A DNA stretch of 64,000 bases, from the NCBI RefSeq assembly GCF_964355755.1, contig NC_092672.1, positions 18,410,501-18,474,500 on the forward strand, in the 5' to 3' direction. This document shows, in pieces, positions 43,137 to 53,753 of the stretch. The position numbers and the translations under genes were made by a program. This stretch comes from Antedon mediterranea (lineage: Eukaryota > Echinodermata > Crinoidea > Comatulida > Antedonidae). The notes under the pieces are model-generated. The model saw only the letters and a list, made by a program, of their open reading frames with translations. It made no database searches and was not told the origin of the DNA. The first letter of the stretch is position 1, and each line of letters opens with the position of its first letter.

Positions 43137-43622
43137 ACAATTATACAAAACAAATCGAAATCATTTATTTAATTTATTTAACATTTGTTGTAAAATCATA
43201 TGAGGTGAGTTGAAGTTTGCGCGCGCAATTATATATTTATATTGCGATTATTGTATAGGCTGATTTTGTTTGCAAAACATTAAAATCGTGAATTTAACAT
43301 TTGTTGTAAAATCATGATATTGTTTATGCATTGTGATCCACTTAATCATTTCAATATTCTTGTTTAGGAAGAGACAGAGGTTGCAGGGCCGTCTAGAAGC
43401 CAACGTCCCAGAGTTGAGGTGAGTTGAAGTTTGCGCGCGCAATTATACATTTATATTTCTCTTTTGTGATTATTCTATAATTGCATGAAAAACATTAAAA
43501 TCGTTTATTCGTAATTTGGTAAGGGAATTGTTTATATTGAACATAGTTCATTAGTTATGTTTAAACATCGCAGGTTGTCGAGGTACTAAAACTATGGCAA
43601 TAAGATGATAAGCATTACCAAC
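43137..43622 (+). CDS. HECT gene A small cassette exons
   Basis: Exon 43368-43418 (51 bp, EETEVAGPSRSQRPRVE) has AG/GTGAGT borders and phase 0 at both ends. The donor-side intron sequence GTGAGTTGAAGTTTGCGCGC recurs at 43204 after TATGAG and at 43419, showing tandem duplication of an exon end with its intron start. A 9-bp micro-exon candidate (VVE) is at 43574-43582. These parallel the small exons of gene B. Confidence 0.5.
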
Positions 43623-44884
43623 TGTAGCGTACTACGCGAGTTCGCTTGGTGGCGTGTGTGGTCAATCGACGCAGATAACAAAAGACACTGATCCAGCAAA
43701 TACAATATCTACAATTTATTTACAATAGACCGATCTTCCGTTCTGTTCTGGTGACTAAAAGAAGATAAAGGAAACTACATTACTTTCTATAATGTGTTAC
43801 AGAATACAACATTATTCAAGAAATTACAGCGATATTATAATGAGTTAAATGAAAAGGTGTATAAGTGTACCAATTAAAATTAATATAAACATATCAATAG
43901 AATAGCGATCACAACAATGTTACCATTAAAGCAACAAGTAACAAACGTATTCCTTATCAATTACCACTACAAGTTAAAACGAGCCATGGGGTTCAAAATA
44001 TAAACCTACTTGACTTTGACGCCTCAAATATACCAATCACAGTAAACAGATGCACTTGAACTACTCCCAGTTCAAAACAGCTGCAATATAAATAAATCGA
44101 TCCTTGTTTATAATTTATAACCCATCCCCTCTCAACTATCCAGTTGCTATTGGCAACCAAAACTTAAATTGCCCTCCAATGAATCGAAATGAGGCACCAC
44201 TCAGGCATTACACTTTATAATCGTTATACCTTAATACAAATGATGTATAGATTTCCAAACTACAGTAGGTTATTCTAAATAGCATACAACTGCTATAATG
44301 TATCAATAATATCATAAAAAACATCCTAATTAGACATATTAAATCCTTATCGCAACTGGAGAATTTAAAACAATCACTAATATCAACAAAGGCAAGAAAT
44401 ATATATACGGTATATAATGCATAGTTATAGTTTATAGCCTACCTACGGTATGAACGATAATATATATGATTAAAACAACTAATGTATATCGATAATGATA
44501 CAGACTCTCACGAGCCCAATAACGACATAATCGATTATTCAACATTATAAACATAAAGTATTCTATAAAGAAAAAATCGGAATCAACTTACATATAAAAA
44601 GTAACAAGGTTGTCGAAATCACAAATGTTGCCAAATTACACATAAATGTTTCATACAATTAACCAAGCTTTCAAAGTTATAAACAAGTTGTAAAAGTTAC
44701 AAACAAGTTCCAAATAAACAATTTGTCACAACAAAAAATTAGAAAAGTGTCGAGTTGGAGATGTGTCGCTGTTCAAACCCAAAATTCATCTCTCCTGGAA
44801 TTTGGTCACACCCCTATATATCAGACCTAGGAGCAACATCCACAAAATTATAGAGGGCGTTCTATTATATTTCAATACTTTACA
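43623..44884 (-). repeat. BEL/Pao 3' LTR
   Basis: Downstream LTR relative to the element's own (-) direction; preceded by the polypurine tract. Same length as the 5' LTR and no difference noticed on comparison. Confidence 0.95.
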
Positions 44885-44990
44885 CTCCCCCCTTTAAACC
44901 AAACGGGTTTAACAATCACTTAATAAAAAGGTAAATGAAATATTATAAAAACTAAATACATATGTACATAGTAAACACGACTATAGGGTC

Positions 44991-47900
44991 TTAATTAGCT
45001 CTTTCGAGCATACATAACTTGGTTATAGGTCTCTCATAGACACCACCCTTAGTTCTAATATGTACAGATCTTACATGTCCGTCACTACCTACATTCACAT
45101 CCACCACCAACCCCAGTGGCCATTGATAGCGCGGAGTAGAGTTATCGGTAATAAGGACGAGATCACCAATTTTAAGATCTCTTTTCTCCATACCCCATTT
45201 TTGCCGATGTTGTAGCAATGGAAGGTATTCCTTCACCCACCTTCTCCAAAATATATCAGCGAGATACTGGACTTGTCGCCACCGTCTCCTGTAGATGTCT
45301 TGCTCTGCAAAGTGTCCAGGAGGCAAGGATGGTCCACTCCTCAGCAGGAGTAAATGGTTAGGAGTCAATGGTTGATCATCACTTGGATCGTCGGACAGTT
45401 TCGTAATAGGCCTGCTGTTAACGATGTTCTCGATGACACACATCAGAGTAGTGAGACTCTCATCATCAAGTGTCTGTTGGCGCACAAGACTATACATAAT
45501 GGTTCTTATAGTGCGAATTTGTCTTTCCCAGACTCCGCCCATGTGAGACGCCTTCGGTGGGTTGAATGACCAGCTGATTTCCTTCTGCAACATAAAGTTG
45601 TCGATATGTTGACGATTCCATTCGGTCATGGCCCGTCTGAGCTCTTGCTTGGCCCCAACGAAGTTCGTGCCATTATCGGAGACCATCTCTTGAGGTACTC
45701 CTCGTCGAGCGATAAACCTCTGCAATACATTTATAAATGAATCCGTCGTCATAGAATGGGCGACTTCTATATGGACAGCTCGTGTCGTCATGCAAGTAAA
45801 CACGCAACCGTAGCGTTTATGTTCTGTGCGTCCACGCTTAATGACGAGTGGTCCAAAATAGTCCACACCCACCCTGGAGAATGGCGGTTCGCCAATCTGC
45901 ATCCTTGACTTCGGTAGTAGACCCATAATTTGATCAGTTGGCCGAGCTTTCATCCTTTTACACACGATACACTGTGACAGTTCCCGTCTCACGCTCCTCC
46001 GACCCTTCACCAACCAAAACTTCTGTCTTATATCAGCCAGCGTGCGTTCAATACCCCCATGTCCTGTTTGAAGATGGTAATGCCGTATAACGAGGTTGGT
46101 TACGTGGTTATCGCATGGCAACAAAATTTGATGTCGTTGGTCAGTGGTGAGGGTTGTCTGCAGTTCTATTCGACCACCAATCCGAATAATACCATCGTCA
46201 GCCAGGAAGGCTCCCAATCCTTTAATGTTTGTGATGTCTTTATAGCGTGTGGATTGGGTATACTGAATAATCACCCTCTCTGCTTGTTTGGTTTCATCCA
46301 CCGTGAGTTTGTCACAGATAAGGCTCTGAATGTCATTCCTTTTCTTAAGGACGACATAACGTTTGAATCGCAATATCCAAGCTACACTTCGCTTTAATCC
46401 AACCCAAGACGAATATCGATCGAAATAGTGTTGAATAACAACGTTATCTTGCACGTTGGTACACACATTCACAGATTTCTTCACCTCTAGATCATCAGCG
46501 CTTACATCACCATACCCATCTGGTTGCATAGGCCAGGTTTTGTCAGTATCTTGTCTTAAAAATGTGGGACCCTCCAACCAAAACTTGTTGTTTACCAGCA
46601 GCCTCGCTTCGAGGCCTCTCGATACAATATCTGCCGGGTTATGTATCCCCTCGACATGTCTCCATTGTTCCGGATTAGAGCCGTCGTGTATAGTCGCTAA
46701 CCTGTTGCTAACGAACGTCTTAAACCGCCTTTCTTCATTCTTGATGTACTGCAAAACTATCATACTGTCAGTCCAAAAACAAGATTTCCCCATTTTCAGC
46801 CCAATTTCACGAGTCAGTGTCTTGTCAATCTTTACTGCCAGTGTCGCCGCCATTAGTTCTAATCGCGGTATAGTCACAGTTTTCATGGGGCATAGACGTG
46901 ACTTGGCTAGTATAAGTGCACTCCTAGTGCAGTTGTCCTCATTTGTCGTACGTAGGTACGTAGTCACCCCATACGCTATTTCTGAAGCGTCAGCGAAGTG
47001 GTGTAACTCTCGTGCCACCACAGTACCGAACACGTTGTCTTCTAGACATCTAGGTATCTTTAGGTGTTGTAAGTTCTGGAGATCGTTCTGCCATGATTGC
47101 CAACGTGACAACAAGTCATCCGGAACCGACTCATCCCAATCAACGCCCCGACGCACGAGTTGTTGCACGATGAGTTTTCCCCTTAACGTGAATGGTGCTG
47201 CGAATCCATGGGGATCGAACACCGAGCTTAATGCACTTAACACCCCTCTACGAGTTTTTGGTGTGTCCTTGTGGTTTACATTAAATCCAAACGTGTCGTC
47301 TTCGACATTCCACTTCATCCCTAGTGCCTTTTCGGATGGTAGGGTGGCACCTTCTAGGTCAAGCTCCTTAACCGTCGTGGCCCTGTCCTCCACTGGAACA
47401 TGACGTAGGATTTCTGAGCTATTGGCTATCCATTTCGTCAACTTGAACCCTCCCATGGATAACAAGGCCGTCAGATTCTTTATAACTCTAACTCCTTCTT
47501 CTTCGGTTGAAACAGAGATTAGAGCGTCGTCCACGTAGAAATTTTCATTCACAATCTCAGTGATATTAACGTCAACTTTAGCACGGTTATCTTGTGCCGC
47601 CTTTCTTAGAGCATAAGTGCTCGCGCTTGGGCACCAGGTTCCACCAAACAGGTGCACACACATACGGTAGGTACTCACTTCCGTCATTTCGTCGTCTGTC
47701 CACCAAAGAAATCGAAGAACATCCCTTTCGTTTGGTGGCACCCTAACCTGGTGAAACATAGACTTGATGTCACCCATGATGGCGTATTGTCGCCGGCGGA
47801 ATCTCAGAAGGACCCCCATCAGGCTGTTGACAAGATCTGGTCCCTGCATGACTACGTCATTTAGCGATAGACCCCTATGTTTTGCCGCGCAATCGAATAC

Positions 47901-50276
47901 TACTCGTACGTCACCATTCTTCTTGGGGACAGCGTGGTGTGGCAGATACCAATTTGGGAACGTCGAATTGCGGTTACCTACAGGTTCTGCATGATTTTCT
48001 TCAACTAGGGTTTTAATAACCTCAGCATATTTGGCTTTAAGGCTTACATCCTTCACCAATTTCCGTCGGAGATGGCCAAGTCTGACTTCAGCAGTATGTC
48101 TATTGTCCGGTAAAATAGGCGGGCGTTGCTTGAAGGGAATAGGTAAATGGTAATGTCCATCCTTAAACTGTACATTTTGATCCCATAGTTTAACTACTCT
48201 TTTGTCATTAACAGACATCATTCTGTCATCGTCATCCAATGCAGGTACGTCACAATCAGTTGTCCAAAATCTCTCCAGTATCTGATCAAGCCTCACATTG
48301 TTCTGAATCTCGCAAGCAAACGTGGAAGATCTCTTCTCATTTCTTCCCATAACAGGACCGTTTAGGGACCACCCAAGGGATGTTCGTGTGGCATACGGTT
48401 CCCCTTTTCCACCGGCTCTTATTTCAAGCGGTTGTAACGCATCTGGAACATCTAGCCCAATTAGGAGGTCCACCTCTGAGTTGTCTAGTCGTGGGAGATT
48501 AACTCCATTTAGATGAGGCCATTTGTTCACTTCATCCAACTTCAAGGCTCGACTTGTCGAAGAGCGAATTGTCATTTTTCGTGTGGAATATACTAGTGGG
48601 AGTGCTACAGGTTCTCCTCCACCCATGCCTCTCACTTCCAGACTGATTATTCTGCTGGGTACACTGCTTTCATTATCACCGATGGTGTTAATGATCAGGT
48701 TCTCCGGTCTACCTCTCACCTTCAACGTCTTTGCCAATCTCTCTGTACAAAATGAGCTTGTACTCCCACTGTCCAATAGTGCGTATGCGTCTACCTCTAT
48801 CCCACTTTCCGGTGATCGTATTGTGACCGGCAAGATTGGTAATGAGATGAAGGTGTTCATCTTGTCGGCGTGCCCAACTGGCTGCGTCTGTGGTTGCTGC
48901 GGTACACTAGCAGCTGGTGTCTGCTCTGCTTGATGTGGCTGAGCTTTAGAGGCGGGGGCTTGATGTTGTTGTTGTTGTTGTTGTGTCGCCTTTGGCTTAA
49001 TTATATGAAGGAACTTGGTGTGTTTCTGTCCACATCCAGCTACCGAGCATGTCCTATTCAATAGACATCTTGATGCGTTATGTCCAGGTTTCAGGCAATT
49101 AAAGCATAGCCGGTTCCTCTTTACGAATGATAGCCTTTCTTCAACATTCTTTTCTTTAAACTGTAGACAGCCAAATAAAGAATGAGAACCTTCACACATT
49201 TGACAGGACGGGGATCCGATGGCAAAATTCTTATTTCGGCGTTTTTCGGGTTCTCTGTTGCTGGTCGTCTGTCTCTCTGGCTTGTTACCTACACTACCCG
49301 AGACAAGGCTACCAAATACAGGATCATTTGCCTCCTTAGAGGCCGATTTAACAAAGTCAACAACATGTGCAATGGTAGGTGGACTGCCTCTAAGCTTTAT
49401 CCTTTGATATTCTTTAACCCACCTTATCTGTAAGTATCGTGGTAACTTGTCAATTATTGACCTAAGGCTACGTTGGTTATTTAATTCCCCAAGAAAACCC
49501 ATCGCATCTAGCGTTTCCCTGCAGGATGATAAATCGTCGGTAAATTGCCTTAACTCGGCAACGTCAATCTTAGGGCGATTTACAATCTTATCTACCCAGG
49601 TCTGGACGATCGTCCCTTTATCTCCGAACCTCTCTGAGAGGATTTCCCTTGCCAGTTTGTACCCTTCAGTTGGGGGCCGCATAAGGCAACATTGTAGGGC
49701 GTCACTTGCTCTACCCCTACAATATTTTAATAAGGTAGTCAGTTTAAAATTGTCGTCAGATACCTCCGACATTAATACATCAAAGGCTCTTATAAATGGC
49801 CAATACCTTAAAGGATTGCCATCATACATTTGTAATTCGGGCCTAGGTAAAGACATCGCCTTCACTAGGCTATCCATACTTAAATTACTACTACTAGTCT
49901 TTAGCTCACCGACCGCCTTAGTTCCTTGTTGGTTGTTGGCAGCGTCGACCTTTTCATTACCATGGTCTACTTTCCTCAATTCGCAAGAATGAGCCAATGC
50001 GCTCCTCCTCTGATCTGTATATTCTTTTTCTACTTTCGCCATCCACTCCTCTTCTTGCTCAAATATGTCATCGTCATCAATGACATCCAACAACGCGAGA
50101 TGGGCCTTTTCTACTACTTTGAATGCCTCGTCCACCCGCTCTAATTGGTCGTCTATGTCAACAATAGTAACTCCTTCCGTTTTTAACAATGCGCTCAAAG
50201 TGTTCAAACTTCTTGTTACCAATCCCTTTCTGTTTCGGCGCTGCAAAGTCAGCGTAGTCTTCCTATCTTCTGCCAT
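44991..50276 (-). CDS. BEL/Pao gag-pol polyprotein
   Basis: 1,761 residues with no interruption. Gag (about 1-440) has a helical DUF1759-like region (PELQMYDGNPLRYWPFIRAF, about 145-165) and a CCHC knuckle at C391-C394-H399-C404, then a Gln-rich linker. Protease: LLDSGSTSSFC, Asp at about 502. RT: GDIKSMFHQV (Asp about 836) and YVDD at about 914-917. RNase H: HFADAS (Asp about 1096), RLELMAA (Glu about 1140), FWTDS (Asp about 1170), NPADIVSRG. Integrase: HHCC zinc site (H about 1401 and 1406, C1436, C1439), DDE residues about D1472, D1534, E1584. A C-terminal DUF5641-like domain follows (RRRWRQVQYLADIFWRRW). All catalytic residues are present. BEL/Pao order PR-RT-RH-IN is clear. No envelope gene is seen, so it is an intracellular retrotransposon. 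Confidence 0.97.
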   Translation of the reverse strand: MAEDRKTTLTLQRRNRKGLVTRSLNTLSALLKTEGVTIVDIDDQLERVDEAFKVVEKAHLALLDVIDDDDIFEQEEEWMAKVEKEYTDQRRSALAHSCELRKVDHGNEKVDAANNQQGTKAVGELKTSSSNLSMDSLVKAMSLPRPELQMYDGNPLRYWPFIRAFDVLMSEVSDDNFKLTTLLKYCRGRASDALQCCLMRPPTEGYKLAREILSERFGDKGTIVQTWVDKIVNRPKIDVAELRQFTDDLSSCRETLDAMGFLGELNNQRSLRSIIDKLPRYLQIRWVKEYQRIKLRGSPPTIAHVVDFVKSASKEANDPVFGSLVSGSVGNKPERQTTSNREPEKRRNKNFAIGSPSCQMCEGSHSLFGCLQFKEKNVEERLSFVKRNRLCFNCLKPGHNASRCLLNRTCSVAGCGQKHTKFLHIIKPKATQQQQQQHQAPASKAQPHQAEQTPAASVPQQPQTQPVGHADKMNTFISLPILPVTIRSPESGIEVDAYALLDSGSTSSFCTERLAKTLKVRGRPENLIINTIGDNESSVPSRIISLEVRGMGGGEPVALPLVYSTRKMTIRSSTSRALKLDEVNKWPHLNGVNLPRLDNSEVDLLIGLDVPDALQPLEIRAGGKGEPYATRTSLGWSLNGPVMGRNEKRSSTFACEIQNNVRLDQILERFWTTDCDVPALDDDDRMMSVNDKRVVKLWDQNVQFKDGHYHLPIPFKQRPPILPDNRHTAEVRLGHLRRKLVKDVSLKAKYAEVIKTLVEENHAEPVGNRNSTFPNWYLPHHAVPKKNGDVRVVFDCAAKHRGLSLNDVVMQGPDLVNSLMGVLLRFRRRQYAIMGDIKSMFHQVRVPPNERDVLRFLWWTDDEMTEVSTYRMCVHLFGGTWCPSASTYALRKAAQDNRAKVDVNITEIVNENFYVDDALISVSTEEEGVRVIKNLTALLSMGGFKLTKWIANSSEILRHVPVEDRATTVKELDLEGATLPSEKALGMKWNVEDDTFGFNVNHKDTPKTRRGVLSALSSVFDPHGFAAPFTLRGKLIVQQLVRRGVDWDESVPDDLLSRWQSWQNDLQNLQHLKIPRCLEDNVFGTVVARELHHFADASEIAYGVTTYLRTTNEDNCTRSALILAKSRLCPMKTVTIPRLELMAATLAVKIDKTLTREIGLKMGKSCFWTDSMIVLQYIKNEERRFKTFVSNRLATIHDGSNPEQWRHVEGIHNPADIVSRGLEARLLVNNKFWLEGPTFLRQDTDKTWPMQPDGYGDVSADDLEVKKSVNVCTNVQDNVVIQHYFDRYSSWVGLKRSVAWILRFKRYVVLKKRNDIQSLICDKLTVDETKQAERVIIQYTQSTRYKDITNIKGLGAFLADDGIIRIGGRIELQTTLTTDQRHQILLPCDNHVTNLVIRHYHLQTGHGGIERTLADIRQKFWLVKGRRSVRRELSQCIVCKRMKARPTDQIMGLLPKSRMQIGEPPFSRVGVDYFGPLVIKRGRTEHKRYGCVFTCMTTRAVHIEVAHSMTTDSFINVLQRFIARRGVPQEMVSDNGTNFVGAKQELRRAMTEWNRQHIDNFMLQKEISWSFNPPKASHMGGVWERQIRTIRTIMYSLVRQQTLDDESLTTLMCVIENIVNSRPITKLSDDPSDDQPLTPNHLLLLRSGPSLPPGHFAEQDIYRRRWRQVQYLADIFWRRWVKEYLPLLQHRQKWGMEKRDLKIGDLVLITDNSTPRYQWPLGLVVDVNVGSDGHVRSVHIRTKGGVYERPITKLCMLERAN

Positions 50277-50299
50277 ACTCGTATAGGCTAGTCAATCAC

Positions 50300-51561
50300 T
50301 GTAGCGTACTACGCGAGTTCGCTTGGTGGCGTGTGTGGTCAATCGACGCAGATAACAAAAGACACTGATCCAGCAAATACAATATCTACAATTTATTTAC
50401 AATAGACCGATCTTCCGTTCTGTTCTGGTGACTAAAAGAAGATAAAGGAAACTACATTACTTTCTATAATGTGTTACAGAATACAACATTATTCAAGAAA
50501 TTACAGCGATATTATAATGAGTTAAATGAAAAGGTGTATAAGTGTACCAATTAAAATTAATATAAACATATCAATAGAATAGCGATCACAACAATGTTAC
50601 CATTAAAGCAACAAGTAACAAACGTATTCCTTATCAATTACCACTACAAGTTAAAACGAGCCATGGGGTTCAAAATATAAACCTACTTGACTTTGACGCC
50701 TCAAATATACCAATCACAGTAAACAGATGCACTTGAACTACTCCCAGTTCAAAACAGCTGCAATATAAATAAATCGATCCTTGTTTATAATTTATAACCC
50801 ATCCCCTCTCAACTATCCAGTTGCTATTGGCAACCAAAACTTAAATTGCCCTCCAATGAATCGAAATGAGGCACCACTCAGGCATTACACTTTATAATCG
50901 TTATACCTTAATACAAATGATGTATAGATTTCCAAACTACAGTAGGTTATTCTAAATAGCATACAACTGCTATAATGTATCAATAATATCATAAAAAACA
51001 TCCTAATTAGACATATTAAATCCTTATCGCAACTGGAGAATTTAAAACAATCACTAATATCAACAAAGGCAAGAAATATATATACGGTATATAATGCATA
51101 GTTATAGTTTATAGCCTACCTACGGTATGAACGATAATATATATGATTAAAACAACTAATGTATATCGATAATGATACAGACTCTCACGAGCCCAATAAC
51201 GACATAATCGATTATTCAACATTATAAACATAAAGTATTCTATAAAGAAAAAATCGGAATCAACTTACATATAAAAAGTAACAAGGTTGTCGAAATCACA
51301 AATGTTGCCAAATTACACATAAATGTTTCATACAATTAACCAAGCTTTCAAAGTTATAAACAAGTTGTAAAAGTTACAAACAAGTTCCAAATAAACAATT
51401 TGTCACAACAAAAAATTAGAAAAGTGTCGAGTTGGAGATGTGTCGCTGTTCAAACCCAAAATTCATCTCTCCTGGAATTTGGTCACACCCCTATATATCA
51501 GACCTAGGAGCAACATCCACAAAATTATAGAGGGCGTTCTATTATATTTCAATACTTTACA
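50300..51561 (-). repeat. BEL/Pao 5' LTR
   Basis: Promoter-bearing LTR for the - strand element. It carries a GACGTCA-free AT-rich body; no core promoter could be assigned with confidence. Confidence 0.95.
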
Positions 51562-51586
51562 CCAACTGTAATTTGTTTTATCTTAG

Positions 51587-53753
51587 TATAATAGTGATGC
51601 CTCACCATTATATGACCCAGGATTTTCTGGACAAGCTGAAGGAGCAATGTACAGGTAGGGCTATTAAGTATATATGACATGACAAAAATAGTTTAATATT
51701 GTCATAATCAATAGATTCATCATCAGTTAATTGGTTCAATAAAATGTTACTTTCTTTTTCCTTTGAATTTGTTATTTGGAATGCATGGGTGTAGGCCTAA
51801 TAACATTAAAATCTTATTATTAGCGATGATTGCAAAAATGTTAATGGTGTTTTTTACAGCCGATATTGCTCGAATATTAATGATCCACTGCTTATGCCAT
51901 TCTCTGAAGCCTTGAGGATGTCGGGTACATTATCAGAATCACATCCCGTAGTTAATGTTAGCCTTAAATTCGTTTTGTAAATTTATCAAATTTGTATTGT
52001 AGAATTCTAGATACGCCCAGTTACTTTTTAAGTAATGGGGGACGGCCAAACGTATTAAACGAGATAATGATTCAATTTAACCTTCCATTGGGTATGGACG
52101 TACCTACCAATGGAATAACCAGCCTGAGATAAATTTATTAAATTCTGTAACTTGTAATTGATTCTTTAATCAAATGTTAATACAAATTGATAGTTTCGCC
52201 GTTTTAATCATTTATTCGGACATTACATTCCGTTTCTTGTAATGCAAAACCTCTCTCAATGGTAAATTCATTTTATTTTTTATCTTCAGACCTACGAAGA
52301 ATGCCGGAGACTTGTTTAGGGCTTTAGATCCGGTCACACACGCAAGCCGATCCAGCTTCTTCAACATATGCAGAAACAGGCTTTGGGACGGGGCCATTAG
52401 AGGCCTGAAAAGAAAGACTTTTAGTCCCTCCCAACGAATTTCTGTAAAATTTACAGATTCGATTGGCCAGGTAGAAGGAGCGGTGGATATTGGTGGGCCA
52501 CGAAGGGAATTTTTGTCACAGATTTTGGAATACCTTCAACATAGTCGTTTGTTCGAAGGCTCAGAAACCAAACGAGTACTTTCGATGAACAGTGCAGGTA
52601 TGGTGTTTTGTATCATAAGGCAAATACATTGTTTTAAGACAAATTTGTTAAGAAAGTACAAGAAGAACATTATTTAAAATTGTTATTATTGCATTTATGC
52701 ATGTATACTGTAATAATACGTAACTTCTTACAAAGTTGCACACTGCACATAAATAAAGTTGCGTAGTAAACAACTTTTAAGATGTTAAAACAAATACTGC
52801 GGTGGAACACCTCACAACATTACGTATAAACAAAAAATAAATATCTAAAATAAGAAATGTTAAAAAAACTAATAGGTAAAAAGCTGGTAAACGTTTTAAA
52901 CTACTTAGTATCGTAATTCTTAACAGAAAATTGTACCTACCAGGGGCGGATCCACGATTTTGAAATAGAGGGGTCCAAAACGCAAAGTTCTCCGGTATGA
53001 CATGTCCATTTCAAACTGAAAAAGGGTCCAGCTTTCCCCCTCCTACTATAACAAATAACATTCCATTTCCCGGTTGTATGTAATTAATTAGTTACATTCA
53101 CTTTTATAACATTTTTTTTATTGCAGCAATGGGCAACGACGAGTATTTTTATGCGGGGCAGTTAATAGCAATGGCCCTAGTGCATGGTGGCATATCCCCT
53201 ACTTTTTTTTCTACAACTCTGTACGAGGCTGTAGCGTACGGCTACGACAAAGCCACAGCCGGCTTAGAAGATTTGGGTGCTGGAGACGTCCGCACAAAAC
53301 TGGCTAATGTGTTATAGGTTAATTGATATCTGTATGTACAATATACGTATCATTTGATTTTGCATGTCCTTTACAGGCCCGTAGCCAGAATGCAACTTGG
53401 TGTGAAAAGAGTGGGCCTATTGCGAAGCGAATTTTGTTAAATAACACCACCTAAACGACCGGAAATGGTACTAATAATAATAATAAAAATAATAATATTT
53501 ATTATTATTATTAATTTTGATCTACAATAAACGGTTTTACATATCTAATACATGAAACCTTTTTTAAAAAAACAATTCAGATACAGTCCACAACATCTGT
53601 AGATGATTTGAAAATCGCAGTGGATTAGGCGGAAGATTTATTAAGCATATCGGGTGTAAATACATATGTTACATCAATGGATGCAAAAAATAAAATCGTA
53701 TCGAGTGCCGTCAAGTTTTATGTATTGGACAGAACACGTTCGGGATTCGAAAG
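51587..53753 (+). CDS. HECT gene A: HECT-domain exons
   Basis: Exons 51587-51654, 51860-51976 (SRYCSNINDPLLMPFSEALR ... VVNVSLKFVL), 52290-52597, 53127-53316 and 53581-53753 join in frame: the A6 donor GTAAAT at 51977 and the next acceptor TTCAG at 52285-52289 give KFVL|PTKNAG, and AACAGTGCAG|CAATG gives NSAAMGNDEYF. The protein covers the HECT N-lobe with the E2-binding half. The TAG at 53626 sits where related proteins have Gln, Glu or Lys. A donor after AAT (53316) is assumed, because the frame otherwise meets TAG at 53316-53318. No C-lobe seen in the next 2.5 kb. Confidence 0.7.
52940..53060. mobile_element. hAT/MITE-like scrap in intron
   Basis: Starts CAGGGGCGGATCCACGATTT and ends GGTCCAGCTTTCCCCCTCCT, i.e. 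G-rich and C-rich ends typical of CAGTGGCGGATCC-type non-autonomous elements. Another such end is at 61140. Confidence 0.35.

Larger units (their letters stand above)
43623..51561 (-). mobile_element. complete BEL/Pao LTR retrotransposon
   Basis: 7,939 bp. Two LTRs of exactly 1,262 bp (43623-44884 and 50300-51561), TGTAGC...TTTACA, appear identical by eye. The 5-bp duplication CCAAC flanks it (43618-43622, 51562-51566). The polypurine tract reads AAAGGGGGGAG on the - strand at 44885-44895. The 24 bases between the 5' LTR and the ATG start GTGATTGACTAG and contain no TGG at the LTR edge, so the primer site is atypical. Identical LTRs and an intact ORF imply a very recent insertion, in antisense within a HECT gene A intron. 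Confidence 0.95.
38112..53753 (+). pseudogene. HECT gene A: G2E3-like ubiquitin ligase
   Basis: A HECT-type E3 ligase of the family annotated as G2/M-phase-specific E3-like in fish and invertebrates. Exons: 38112-38383 (VDLQISLQALEDVIFGMYSE ... RATQGRALE), 43368-43418, perhaps 43574-43582, 51587-51654 (SDASPLYDPGFSGQAEGAMY), 51860-51976, 52290-52597, 53127-53316 and 53581-53753. The last four encode the HECT N-lobe: NICRNRLWDGAIRGLKRKTF, ISVKFTD, EGAVDIGGPRREFL, ALVHGGISPTFF, then ALKFYV-like VSSAVKFYVLDRT. Phases agree across the joins. The 5' exons are not seen. A TAG at 53626-53628 interrupts the last exon, and the C-lobe with the catalytic Cys was not found, so this copy is probably inactive or incomplete. 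Introns host a DNA transposon, a minisatellite and a BEL element. Confidence 0.7.

Noticed and set aside
46456-47403. Long + strand open frames inside the BEL element
   Set aside because: Antisense shadows of the 1,761-codon polyprotein on the - strand.
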